61,930 nt of DNA from an uncultured Sterolibacteriaceae bacterium (GTDB lineage Bacteria > Pseudomonadota > Gammaproteobacteria > Burkholderiales > Rhodocyclaceae), in contig CALARK010000027.1 in NCBI GenBank assembly GCA_937888595.1, positions 1 through 61,930 on the forward strand, read 5' to 3'. Each line of letters opens with the position of its first letter. Position 1 is the first letter of the stretch. Positions 18,078-26,083 of this stretch are shown one piece after another. The position numbers and the translations under genes are program-made. The notes beneath the pieces are model-generated. The model saw only the letters and a program-made list of their open reading frames with translations, did not search any database and was not told where the DNA came from.

Positions 18078-19940
18078 TCAATGCTTGACCAGCCGGATCG
18101 GCTTGGTCAGGTCGGCATGCACGATCGCCTCGGGGGCGCAGGGCTGCACGCAGAGGTTGCAGCCGGTGCAGGCCGAGGTCTCGATCTTGACGAACTGCAG
18201 CTCGACTTCCTTGCCCGAGGGCTTGATCACCTTCTCGCGGCGCGTGACGTGGATCGCCGGGCAGCCGACGTCGACGCAGTTGCCGCAGCCGGTGCACTTG
18301 TCGTCGATGACTTCGTAGGGCTTCTGTTTCTTGTAGTCGTCGATCAGCACGCAGGGCTGGTCGGTGATGATGACCGATACCTCGGGGATCTTGATCTCGT
18401 CGCGGATGGTCTTGAACAGCTTGGGCAGCACGTAGGGGTCGACGACGTGGATGCGTTCCTTCTTCACGCCGAGCGACTCGACCAGCTTGGCGAAATCGAC
18501 GCGCGGCGCGGGATTGCCGTAGATGTCGCGGCCGTTGCCCGGGTTGTCCTGGCCGCCGGTCATGCCGACCGCGCGGTTGTCGAGCAGCAGCACGGTGACA
18601 TTGCCGCCGTTGTAGACGATGTCGAGCAGGCCCTGCATGCCCATGTGCAGGAAGGTCGAGTCGCCGATCACGGCGAGGATGCGCTTGTCCTTGTCGGCCG
18701 TGCCCCGGCCCTTGTCGAGGCCGAGCGCGATGCCCATCGAGGCGCCCATCGAGATGGTGGTGTCGAGCGCGTTCCACGGGTGGCCGGCGCCGAGCGTGTA
18801 GCAGCCGATGTCGCCGGAGATGGTGATGTTCTTGATCTGCGCCAGCGTGTAATAGACGCCGAGGTGCGGGCAGGCGACGCACATCGTGGGCGGACGCGGG
18901 AACACCGGCGCGGGCTTGGCGAGGTTCTCCGGTACCGGCTCGCCGAGCAGTTTCGCGATGGCGGGCTTCAGTACGTTGGGTGCCAGCTCGCCCTGGCGCG
19001 GCAGGATGTCCTTGCCCAGGCAGTCGATGCCCGCGGCCTTCAGTTCGGTCTCGACCAGCGGCTCGACTTCCTCGACGATGACGAGCTTTTCCACCGTCGC
19101 GGCGAAGGCGCGGATCTTCTCGAGCGGGATCGGGCAGGAGAAGCCGAGCTTCAGCACGGGGGCGTCGGGGAAGCTTTCCTTGACGTGCATCCAGGCCGGG
19201 CCCGACGCGACGAAGCCGACGCGGCGATCCGTGCCGCTGTCGACGCTGTTCAGCGGCGAGGTTTCGGCCTCGGCGCGCAGCGTCTTGTCGCGCTCGAACA
19301 TCAGCGGGATGCGCTTGCCGGCGCCGGCCGGCGTCATCACCCAACGCGCCGGTTCCTTCCTGAAGCCGTCGGCATTCTCGTGCGCGACGCGTTCGCCGAC
19401 GGTGACGAGGCCCTTGACGTGGTTGATGCGCGTCGTCATGCGCAGGATCACCGGCACCTGGAATTTTTCCGAGAAGTCGAAGGCCAGCTTGGTCATCTCG
19501 TAGGCTTCCTGCGAGTCGGCCGGCTCGAACACCGGCACGTGGGCGAAGCGGCCCCAGAAGCGCGAGTCCTGCTCGTTCTGCGACGAGGACAGGCCGACGT
19601 CGTCGGCGATGGCGATCACCAGGCCGCCGATCACGCCGGTCAGCGTCAGCGTCATCAGCGCGTCGGAGGCGACGTTCATGCCGACGTGCTTCATGCAGCA
19701 GAACGAGCGCGAGCCGGCGAAGGCGGCGCCGATGGCGACCTCCAGCGATACCTTCTCGTTGACCGACCACTCGGAATAGATGTCGGGGTAGGTCGAGATG
19801 ACCTCGAGCATTTCGGTGGAGGGGGTGCCGGGGTAGGCGGCGGCGACCTTGCAGCCGGATTCCCAGACGGCGCGGGCGACGGCTTCGTTGCCGGAAAGGA
19901 GGAGCCGGGACTGGCTCGGTGCGGGCATGACTGCAGCCAT
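18078..19940 (-). CDS. iorA: Indolepyruvate:ferredoxin oxidoreductase alpha subunit
   Basis: 620 residues. The N-terminal PFOR domain I (SGNEAVARAVWESGCKVAAAYPGTPSTEM), the ThDP-binding domain (GDIGCYTLGAG, GDSTFLHMGMQGLLD, VLLLDNRAVGMTGGQ) and a C-terminal pair of 4Fe-4S motifs (CTGCGNCVDVGCP about 555, CTGCNLCVQPCAP about 595) are all visible, in the order expected for IorA. I chose ATG 19940; a second in-frame ATG at 19928 lacks a better ribosome site. Oxygen-sensitive ferredoxin enzyme, so probably important in anoxic growth on aromatic amino acids. Confidence 0.93.
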   Translation of the reverse strand: MAAVMPAPSQSRLLLSGNEAVARAVWESGCKVAAAYPGTPSTEMLEVISTYPDIYSEWSVNEKVSLEVAIGAAFAGSRSFCCMKHVGMNVASDALMTLTLTGVIGGLVIAIADDVGLSSSQNEQDSRFWGRFAHVPVFEPADSQEAYEMTKLAFDFSEKFQVPVILRMTTRINHVKGLVTVGERVAHENADGFRKEPARWVMTPAGAGKRIPLMFERDKTLRAEAETSPLNSVDSGTDRRVGFVASGPAWMHVKESFPDAPVLKLGFSCPIPLEKIRAFAATVEKLVIVEEVEPLVETELKAAGIDCLGKDILPRQGELAPNVLKPAIAKLLGEPVPENLAKPAPVFPRPPTMCVACPHLGVYYTLAQIKNITISGDIGCYTLGAGHPWNALDTTISMGASMGIALGLDKGRGTADKDKRILAVIGDSTFLHMGMQGLLDIVYNGGNVTVLLLDNRAVGMTGGQDNPGNGRDIYGNPAPRVDFAKLVESLGVKKERIHVVDPYVLPKLFKTIRDEIKIPEVSVIITDQPCVLIDDYKKQKPYEVIDDKCTGCGNCVDVGCPAIHVTRREKVIKPSGKEVELQFVKIETSACTGCNLCVQPCAPEAIVHADLTKPIRLVKH

Positions 19941-20054
19941 AGGAAAGTCTCGCAAGAATGAAGGCGGAAAAAAATAACCCGCGTCACCAAAGGGACTTGA
20001 CGCAGGTCTCATGGCCACGATTATCCGGATTCGGCAGGGGTGCGTCTATATGGG

Positions 20055-20078
20055 CAAAGTCGGTGCCGGCGGGACGGC
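20055..20078 (-). repeat. Dispersed repeat, copy 4 (intergenic, upstream of rlmN-like gene)
   Basis: Two mismatches. It lies in the 154-nt divergent gap between iorA and the RlmN-like gene and abuts a TAATAT hexamer at 20080-20085 that could serve as a -10, placing the ATG only 10 nt further on. Confidence 0.85.
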
Positions 20079-20094
20079 GTAATATCCGCGCCCC

Positions 20095-21093
20095 ATGCGT
20101 ATCGAAAGCCTTCGCCAGCGCCTGCGTGCCCTCGGCGCCAAACCCTGCCACGAGTACCGGCTGCTGCGCGCCTGGACGCAGGGGCGGCCGCTCGACCACG
20201 GTCGCATCGCAGCGGAAAATGCTCTGCCGGCCGCCCTGCGTGCCGCGCTGCCGGCACTGGCGGACGAACTGGCCGGGCTGGCGCAGGTGCGCGCCGAACA
20301 TGCCGGCGCCGACGGCTCCGCGCGGTGGCTGGTGGCGCTCGCCGACGGGCAGACAGTGGAAAGCGTGCTGCTGCTGCGCGAAGGCGTCTGCGTGTCGACG
20401 CAGGTCGGCTGCGCCGTCGGCTGCACTTTCTGCATGACCGGCCGCGACGGCCTGCTGCGCCAGCTGACGAGCGGGGAAATCGTCGCCCAGGTCGTGCTCG
20501 CCTGCCGCCGCCAGCCGGTTCGCAAGGTGCAGTTCATGGGCATGGGCGAGCCGGCGCACAACATGGACAATGTGCTCGACGCCATCGAACTGCTCGGCAC
20601 CCACGGCGGCATCGGCCACAAGAACCTGGTGTTCTCGACGGTCGGCGACCGGCGCGTGTTCGAGCGGCTGCCGCAGGCCAGGGTACGGCCGGCGCTGGCG
20701 CTCTCGCTGCACTCGACGCAGGTCGAATTGCGCGCCCGGCTGTTGCCGAAGGCGCCGCGCATCGACCCGGAAGAACTCGTCGAGTGCGCCGAGGCCTATG
20801 CCCGCGCCACCGGCTACCCGATCCAGTACCAATGGACGCTGCTGGCGGGCATCAACGACGGCGACGACGAACTCGCGGGCATCGTGCGCCTGCTGGCCGG
20901 CAAGTATGCGGTGATGAACTTCATTCCCTACAACGAGACCGGGACGGAGGGCTACCGGCGTCCGTCGCGCGAGCGCATGGCGGCCATGTCGCGCCACCTG
21001 CATCGCCACGGCATCCTCGCCAAGCTGCGCCAGTCGGCGGCGCAGGACGTCGATGGCGGCTGCGGCCAGCTGCGGGCGCGGATGGTAAGCTGA
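20095..21093 (+). CDS. RlmN-family radical SAM RNA methyltransferase-like protein
   Basis: 332 residues, somewhat shorter than typical RlmN (about 360-380) through a reduced N-terminal region. The radical SAM cluster motif is CAVGCTFCMTG (about 107-117), preceded by VCVSTQVG. It is followed by QFMGMGEPAHNMDNV, ALSLHST and the C-terminal DVDGGCGQLRAR, whose cysteine matches the RlmN methylation cysteine. The family methylates C2 of A2503 in 23S rRNA and A37 in some tRNAs. The short N-terminus and unusual context (alcohol dehydrogenase downstream) suggest a paralogue of the housekeeping enzyme. Confidence 0.85.
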   Translation: MRIESLRQRLRALGAKPCHEYRLLRAWTQGRPLDHGRIAAENALPAALRAALPALADELAGLAQVRAEHAGADGSARWLVALADGQTVESVLLLREGVCVSTQVGCAVGCTFCMTGRDGLLRQLTSGEIVAQVVLACRRQPVRKVQFMGMGEPAHNMDNVLDAIELLGTHGGIGHKNLVFSTVGDRRVFERLPQARVRPALALSLHSTQVELRARLLPKAPRIDPEELVECAEAYARATGYPIQYQWTLLAGINDGDDELAGIVRLLAGKYAVMNFIPYNETGTEGYRRPSRERMAAMSRHLHRHGILAKLRQSAAQDVDGGCGQLRARMVS

Positions 21094-21122
21094 CACGCCG
21101 TATTCGCACGAGGAGAACCGCC

Positions 21123-22139
21123 ATGAGCACGATCCGCGCATGGGCCGCGCACGGCCCCGGGCAGCGACTCGAACCCTATGCCTACGACCCCGGCCCGCTG
21201 GCCGCGGACGAGGTGGAGATCGCCGTCGAGCATTGCGGCATCTGTCATTCCGACCTGTCGATGCTCGACAACGCGTGGAACTTCAGCAGCTATCCGCTGG
21301 TGGCCGGCCACGAGGCGGTCGGGCGCATCGTCGCGCTGGGCGAGCAGGCGCGCGGACTGCAGCTTGGCCAGCGTGTCGGCATCGGCTGGACGAACAGCAG
21401 CTGCCTGCACTGCGCGCCCTGCGTCGGCGGCGACCAGCACCTGTGCCGCGATTCGCAGGCGACCGTCACCCGGCGTGGCGGTTTCGCCGAGCGCATGCGT
21501 GCCCAGTGGCTGTGGGCCGTGCCGTTGCCCGAAGGCGTGGCGCCGGCCGCGGCCGGCCCGCTGTTCTGCGGCGGCATCACCGTCTTCAGCCCGCTGCTCG
21601 AATTCGGTATTTCGCCGACCAGTCGCGTCGGCGTCGTCGGCATCGGCGGGCTGGGGCACCTGGCCGTCAAGTTCGCGCGCGCCTGGGGCTGCGAAGTCAC
21701 CGCGTTCACTTCCAGTGCCGCCAAGCACGCCGAGGCGCGGGCGATGGGGGCGCATCATGTGGTGGCGAGCGACGATCCCGCCGCGCTCGCCGCACTCGCC
21801 GGCCGGCTCGACCTCGTCATCGTCACCGTGAATGTCCCGCTCGACTGGAAGGCCATCCTGGCCACGCTCGGCACGCACGGCAGGATGCACTTCGTCGGTG
21901 CCGTGCTGGAGCCGATTCCGGTGCGGGTCTTCTCGCTGCTCGACGGCCAGAAAAGCATCTCGGGCTCGCCGATCGGCTCGCCCGTCAGCATGGCGAAGAT
22001 GCTCGACTTCTGCGCCCGCCATGGCATCGCCCCGCAGGTCGAGCATTTCCCGATGAGTCGCATCAACGAGGCCATCGACCATCTGCGCGCCGGCAAGGCG
22101 CGCTACCGCATCGTGCTCGATGCCGACTGGGGGGCTTGA
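21123..22139 (+). CDS. Zinc alcohol dehydrogenase, YahK/cinnamyl-alcohol type
   Basis: 338 residues, MDR superfamily, NADPH-dependent aldehyde reductase/alcohol dehydrogenase. Catalytic zinc ligands are in CGICHSD (about 38-44) and GHEAVG (about 62). The structural zinc cysteines are reduced to SCLHCAPCVGGDQHLC. Cofactor fold VVGIGGLGHLAVKFA (about 176-190). The ATG follows a good GAGGAG site, 29 nt after the RlmN-like gene, so the two may be co-transcribed. Confidence 0.9.
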   Translation: MSTIRAWAAHGPGQRLEPYAYDPGPLAADEVEIAVEHCGICHSDLSMLDNAWNFSSYPLVAGHEAVGRIVALGEQARGLQLGQRVGIGWTNSSCLHCAPCVGGDQHLCRDSQATVTRRGGFAERMRAQWLWAVPLPEGVAPAAAGPLFCGGITVFSPLLEFGISPTSRVGVVGIGGLGHLAVKFARAWGCEVTAFTSSAAKHAEARAMGAHHVVASDDPAALAALAGRLDLVIVTVNVPLDWKAILATLGTHGRMHFVGAVLEPIPVRVFSLLDGQKSISGSPIGSPVSMAKMLDFCARHGIAPQVEHFPMSRINEAIDHLRAGKARYRIVLDADWGA

Positions 22140-22267
22140 ACGGACTGCCGGGCGTTGTAGCGGGTGCCGCCGCCCGCCCGGTCGTAGTGCAGGAGGGCGT
22201 GGGCCTCGGTATGCATCACGCCGGTCGCCATCCCGATGCTCATGGCAACCCTTCTGACGCATTTCTG

Positions 22268-22291
22268 AAAAGTCGACGCTGGCGGGACGGC
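22268..22291 (-). repeat. Dispersed repeat, copy 5 (intergenic)
   Basis: Two mismatches to the consensus; no ORF crosses it convincingly. Confidence 0.85.
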
Positions 22292-22417
22292 GGGGTTGGG
22301 CCTGAAGCGGGAGTTCACTGCGCGGGAATGCAGGGCGGGAATGAAACTTGAGCAGCTATTGGCCAACGCGATGGCTGTTCCGCATTCGCCCAGAAGCAGG
22401 TTTTCTCTGACTAATTC

Positions 22418-22435
22418 GTCATATTGAAATATGAC
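22418..22435. promoter_or_regulatory. Palindrome upstream of orphan gene
   Basis: Perfect dyad GTCATATT-GA-AATATGAC, AT-rich, 47 nt before the GTG start. It has the form of a repressor or activator operator; the protein is unknown. Confidence 0.4.
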
Positions 22436-22481
22436 TGATCCGGCGATATCCTGCCGCAATCAAACTAGAAGGGCGATAGCA

Positions 22482-22859
22482 GTGCCGTACGAGGTAGTCT
22501 GGCGAGAGCCAAACGGTCTGATCAAACGATTCTTCGGTCACGTGACGAGTGGAGAGGTATTGGCCTCTAATGTGCAAGCCGAGTCCGATTTTCGTTTTGA
22601 CAACCTGCGGTATGCCATCAACGATTTTCGTGACTGCACGGGGCTAACACTATCGCCAGAAGATATTACCGAAACTGCTGCTATCGATAAGGCAGCTTCA
22701 ATCACTAATCCGAATATTCGGATCGCCATAGTTGCAACCCATCCGGATATTCTGGCAGCAGCAAACACTTACGCTAGCGACTCATTTGCAGTTTTTCCTC
22801 TCCGCTTTTTTTCCTCAATGAATGACGCTGAATTATGGGTGGCGCAATGCGCGAAATAG
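22482..22859 (+). CDS. AT-rich orphan, SpoIIAA/STAS-like hypothetical protein
   Basis: About 125 residues from GTG 22482, which has AGAAGGG upstream; an earlier in-frame ATG at 22431 lies inside the palindrome and lacks a site. The protein starts VPYEVVWREPNGLIKRFFGHVTSGE and has the alternating strand/helix pattern of small SpoIIAA/STAS-like proteins (DNLRYAINDFRDCTGL; IRIAIVATHPDILAAANTY). No catalytic motif. Base composition is much more AT-rich than all neighbours, which suggests recent acquisition. Function unknown. Confidence 0.65.
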   Translation: MPYEVVWREPNGLIKRFFGHVTSGEVLASNVQAESDFRFDNLRYAINDFRDCTGLTLSPEDITETAAIDKAASITNPNIRIAIVATHPDILAAANTYASDSFAVFPLRFFSSMNDAELWVAQCAK

Positions 22860-22910
22860 CTCAATTCAAGTCTGAAGCGGATCAGCCCTGATCATTTGGG
22901 TGTAATTGAG
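22860..22910 (+). terminator. Nested inverted repeat after the orphan gene
   Basis: Outer arms CTCAATT (22860-22866)/AATTGAG (22904-22910) and inner stem GATCA/TGATC (22880-22884/22889-22893) begin right after the stop codon. No T-run; possible 3'-end structure. Confidence 0.35.
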
Positions 22911-22988
22911 GAAGGTCTGCAAGGAGGCGGTTGCCGTCCAAGTGCCGCCCAAAGTCTCGGGCAGGTTTGAGGGCGGGAACCGCCAGAG

Positions 22989-23012
22989 AAAAGTCGGCGC
23001 CGGTGGGGCGGC
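22989..23012 (-). repeat. Dispersed repeat, copy 6 (intergenic)
   Basis: Three mismatches. It lies between the orphan gene and the 3' end of the bacteriohemerythrin gene. Confidence 0.8.
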
Positions 23013-23017
23013 GTGCG

Positions 23018-23419
23018 CTACGTTGATTGGGACAGATAGGTACCCAGCCGCATGTCGGCGGTGAGGATGTGCTCCGTCAGCCAGCGTTCCAGGAACTGGA
23101 TCTGGTCGTCGACCATCGGCTGCTGCGATTGCAGGATGTCGCGCTGCAGGTCCTTGGCGCTGTCGATCAGCTCGCGGTGCTCGGTCTTGTGTTCGGCGGC
23201 CTCCGGATAACCGTGCTTGAGCATCAGCCGTTCCTCGTGGCTGAAGTGCCAGACGGTGCAGTTGATCAGCTCCTCGAGGGTCGCGGCGAGGTACTCGGGC
23301 GATGCGCCTTCCTTCACGGCATGGTTGAGGATGTTGAAGATGCCGACCAGCTTGTGGTGGTCCTCGTCGATCTCGTTGAACCCGACGCTGAGGATGTCGC
23401 TCCAGACGATGTCTTTCAT
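23018..23419 (-). CDS. Bacteriohemerythrin
   Basis: 133 residues, a single-domain hemerythrin with a four-helix bundle and a non-haem di-iron oxygen-binding site. Iron ligands appear as IDEDHHKLV (about 17-25), HFSHEERLM (about 58-66), EAAEHKTEHREL and the C-terminal WLTEHILTADMRLG. A clear AGGAG site precedes the ATG. It follows the GltD/ferredoxin gene by 14 nt on the same strand, so it appears to be the last gene of the por operon. An oxygen-binding protein next to an oxygen-sensitive ferredoxin enzyme suggests a scavenging or delivery role (inference). Confidence 0.92.
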   Translation of the reverse strand: MKDIVWSDILSVGFNEIDEDHHKLVGIFNILNHAVKEGASPEYLAATLEELINCTVWHFSHEERLMLKHGYPEAAEHKTEHRELIDSAKDLQRDILQSQQPMVDDQIQFLERWLTEHILTADMRLGTYLSQST

Positions 23420-23433
23420 GCTGCTCTCCTAGT

Positions 23434-25056
23434 TCAGTTTTCCTCGGGCACCATCTTGATGGCGCCGCAGGGACATTCGGCGGCGCAGACGCCGCAGCCC
23501 TTGCAGTAGTCGTAGTTGAATTCGAAGCGCTTGCCGGGGCCGAGCTTGATCACGGCGTTGTCGGGGCAGACGCCGTAGCAGTTGTCGCACTCGAAGCAGT
23601 TGCCGCAACTGAGGCAGCGGCGCGCCTCGAACTGGGCGTTGCTTTCATCCAGCCCCTGCACCACTTCCTCGAACGATGACTGCCGGCGCAGGATGTCGAG
23701 CATCGGCCGCACGACGTGGGGCGCTTCCGAGTAGTACCAGGGATTGAGCTTCTCGAAGCCGGCCAGTTCGTGCTTCGGCGGCGGCGCATAGGTTTCGCCG
23801 CGGAGCCAGGCGTCGATGTGTCGGGCGGCCTTCTTGCCGTGGCCGACCGCGACGGTGACGGTGCGCTCGGAAGGCACCATGTCGCCGCCGGCGAACAGGC
23901 CGGGATGGCCGGTCATCATGTTCGGGCCGACCTGCACGACGCCATCCTTCACTTCGAGGCCGGGCACCCCGTCGAGCAGGCCGAGGTCGACATCCTGGCC
24001 GAGCGCGAGCACGACGGAGTCGGCTGCGAGCGTTTCGAACTCGCCGGTCGGTTGCGGGAAGCCCTGGGCGTCGAGCGCCATCTTCTCGATCATGATTTCG
24101 CCGGCGTCGGCATGCTTGATGGTCGACAGCCACTTGACCATCACGCCTTCCTGCAGCGCTTCCTCGATCTCGAAGTCGTGGGCCGGCGCCTTGTCGCGCG
24201 TGCGGCGATAGACGATGACCGGTTCGGCGCCCATCCGCTTGACGGTGCGGGCGACGTCGATGGCCGTGTTGCCGCCCCCATAGACGACGACGCGGCGGCC
24301 GAGCTGTGGCTTCTCCTCGCCTTCCATCGAACGCAGGACGGAAATCGCATCGACCATCTTTGCCGCGGTCCCGGCGGGAATGTAGGCGCGCTTGCCGATG
24401 TGGGCGCCGACGGCGAGGAAGGCGGCATCGAAGCCCTCTTCCTTCATCGCCTGCTCGATGTTCGCGACCTTGCAGTTCAGCGTCAGCGTCACGCCGAGAT
24501 TCACGATGCGCTGCACCTCGGCTTCGATCACCTCGCGCGGCAGGCGGTACTTGGGAATGCCGAAGCGCATCATGCCGCCGGCGTAGGGGCCGGCCTCGCG
24601 GATCGTGACCGCATGGCCGAGGCGGGCGAGGTGGTAGGCGGCCGATAGTCCCGACGGGCCGGCGCCGACGACGAGCACTTTCTTGCCCGACGGCGCGGCG
24701 GGTTTGGAGAACTGCCAGCCGCGCCGGATCGCCTCGTCGCCGAGGAAGCGCTCGATCGAGTTGATGCCGACGGCTTCATCGACCTGCTGGCGGTTGCACG
24801 CGCCTTCGCAGGGGTGGTAGCAGACGCGGCCCATGATCGCGGGCAGGGGATTGTTGTCGACCAGCGCGCGCCAGGCCTGCTCGTAGTTGCCGGACTCGGC
24901 ATGGTAGAGCCAGCCCTGGATGTTCTCGCCGGCCGGGCAGGCGGCATTGCAGGGCGGCAGGCGGTCGAGATATACCGGCCGGAAGGTGCGCCAGGAACCG
25001 GTGCGGTTGGCCAGCGAGGAGCCCGGGTCGAGCGTGATGGCGAAGGGCTTGTCCAT
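23434..25056 (-). CDS. GltD-like NAD(P)H oxidoreductase fused to a 2x4Fe-4S ferredoxin domain
   Basis: 540 residues. The N-terminal cluster domain has CNAACPAGENIQGW and CYHPCEGACNRQQVD (about 36-90). Two Rossmann folds follow: VVGAGPSGLSAAYHLARLG (about 129) for FAD and VVYGGGNTAIDVARTVKRMG (about 265) for NAD(P). The C-terminus adds CLSCGNCFECDNCYGVCP and CKGCGVCAAECPCGAI, a PorD/delta-type ferredoxin. This combines what are separate PadF- and PadH-like subunits in phenylglyoxylate:NAD oxidoreductase. Its ATG shares one base with the porB stop. Likely links the 2-oxoacid oxidoreductase to NAD(P)H. Confidence 0.88.
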   Translation of the reverse strand: MDKPFAITLDPGSSLANRTGSWRTFRPVYLDRLPPCNAACPAGENIQGWLYHAESGNYEQAWRALVDNNPLPAIMGRVCYHPCEGACNRQQVDEAVGINSIERFLGDEAIRRGWQFSKPAAPSGKKVLVVGAGPSGLSAAYHLARLGHAVTIREAGPYAGGMMRFGIPKYRLPREVIEAEVQRIVNLGVTLTLNCKVANIEQAMKEEGFDAAFLAVGAHIGKRAYIPAGTAAKMVDAISVLRSMEGEEKPQLGRRVVVYGGGNTAIDVARTVKRMGAEPVIVYRRTRDKAPAHDFEIEEALQEGVMVKWLSTIKHADAGEIMIEKMALDAQGFPQPTGEFETLAADSVVLALGQDVDLGLLDGVPGLEVKDGVVQVGPNMMTGHPGLFAGGDMVPSERTVTVAVGHGKKAARHIDAWLRGETYAPPPKHELAGFEKLNPWYYSEAPHVVRPMLDILRRQSSFEEVVQGLDESNAQFEARRCLSCGNCFECDNCYGVCPDNAVIKLGPGKRFEFNYDYCKGCGVCAAECPCGAIKMVPEEN

Positions 25057-26072
25057 TACTGCTTACCTCCGTCGAGCAATCCATAGCGTTTGATGTTGCG
25101 GTCGGCGAGTGCCTGCAGCTGCGCGAGCACCTCGACGCGCGGCGTGGGTGCGAAGAGGTGGGCGTAGCGCTTCTGCGGCTTCAAATATTCCTCGACGGGC
25201 AGTTGCCGCCGTATCGCCAGCGCCGACTTTTGCTCGCCGTGCTCGGCCGAGAAGACCGGGAAGAGGCCGGTCTCCTTGGCGAGTCGCGCCATGCGGATCG
25301 TGTCGTGCGAGGCCGTCCCCCAGCCGAGCGGGCAGGGCACGAGGATGTGGAGATAGCGCGCCCCGCGGATTTCCATGGCGCGCCGCACCTTGGCCTCGAG
25401 GTCGCGCAGGTCGGCCACCGTCGCGGTCGCGACGTAGGGAATCTCGTGCGCCATGGCGATGGCGGGCACGAACTTGCCCTGGCCGAAGACGTTGCCCGGT
25501 TCGACGCCGACCGCCGGCGTGGTCGCCGTGCGCGCTGCCGGCGGCGTGGCCGAGGAACGCTGGATGCCGGTGTTCATGTAGCCGCCGTTGTCGTAGCAGA
25601 TGTAGAGCACGTCGTCGTTGCGCTCGAACATGCCGGACAGGCAGCCGAAGCCGATGTCGGTGGTGCCGCCGTCGCCGCCCTGCGCCACGACGCGAATCTC
25701 CTGTCCGTGCGGTGCCTTCTTCTGCTTGACCTTGAGCGCCGCGGCGATGCCGGTGGCGACGGCCGCCGTGTTGCCGAACAGCGAGTGGATCCACGGCACC
25801 TGCCAGCTGGTTTCGGGGTAGGGGGTTGAAAACACCTCGAGGCAGCCGGTGGCGTTGGCGCAGACCAGCTGGCCGTGGGTGGCCTCCATCGCCGCGTCGA
25901 TGGCGTAGCGTGCGCCGAGCGCCTCGCCGCAGCCCTGGCAGGCGCGGTGGCCGGAATTGATCGAGTTGAAGCGTTTCGCACTGGCCTGCACGCTGCGCTC
26001 CTCGGGCGCGAGCAGGCGATTGCCGACGGTGAAGGTGCCGGTCTGGTAGAACTTGATGGGCTGGTAGCTCAT
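25056..26072 (-). CDS. porB: 2-Oxoacid (probably pyruvate):ferredoxin oxidoreductase beta subunit
   Basis: 338 residues, the ThDP- and cluster-binding subunit. Cluster cysteines: RACQGCGEA (about 44-51), CANATGCLEVF, and CPLGWG near residue 235. ThDP motif GDGGTTDIGFGCLSGMFERN...YDNGGYMNTG (about 132-170). A copy of the dispersed repeat falls at about residues 280-290 but in a different frame (QKSALAIRR) from all other coding copies. Substrate is inferred as pyruvate because aceE lies divergently; phenylglyoxylate or another 2-oxoacid is possible. Confidence 0.88.
   Translation of the reverse strand: MSYQPIKFYQTGTFTVGNRLLAPEERSVQASAKRFNSINSGHRACQGCGEALGARYAIDAAMEATHGQLVCANATGCLEVFSTPYPETSWQVPWIHSLFGNTAAVATGIAAALKVKQKKAPHGQEIRVVAQGGDGGTTDIGFGCLSGMFERNDDVLYICYDNGGYMNTGIQRSSATPPAARTATTPAVGVEPGNVFGQGKFVPAIAMAHEIPYVATATVADLRDLEAKVRRAMEIRGARYLHILVPCPLGWGTASHDTIRMARLAKETGLFPVFSAEHGEQKSALAIRRQLPVEEYLKPQKRYAHLFAPTPRVEVLAQLQALADRNIKRYGLLDGGKQ
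25208..25231 (+). repeat. Dispersed repeat, copy 7 (in porB, alternative frame)
   Basis: Three mismatches. The minus-strand gene reads it as part of QKSALAIRRQ, not KVGAGGTA, so the reading frame differs from the other antisense copies. Confidence 0.7.
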
Positions 26073-26083
26073 GCGCGTTCCTT

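Larger units (their letters stand above)
22140..22481. other. Gene-free stretch before the orphan gene
   Basis: 342 nt without a supported gene. It holds repeat copy 5 (22268-22291) and a 8+2+8 palindrome at 22418-22435. GC content falls toward the right end. Confidence 0.6.

Noticed and set aside
17739..19961. 740-codon open frame on the plus strand opposite iorA and iorB
   Set aside because: Antisense shadow of high-GC coding; no family motifs, while the minus strand encodes clear IorA and IorB.
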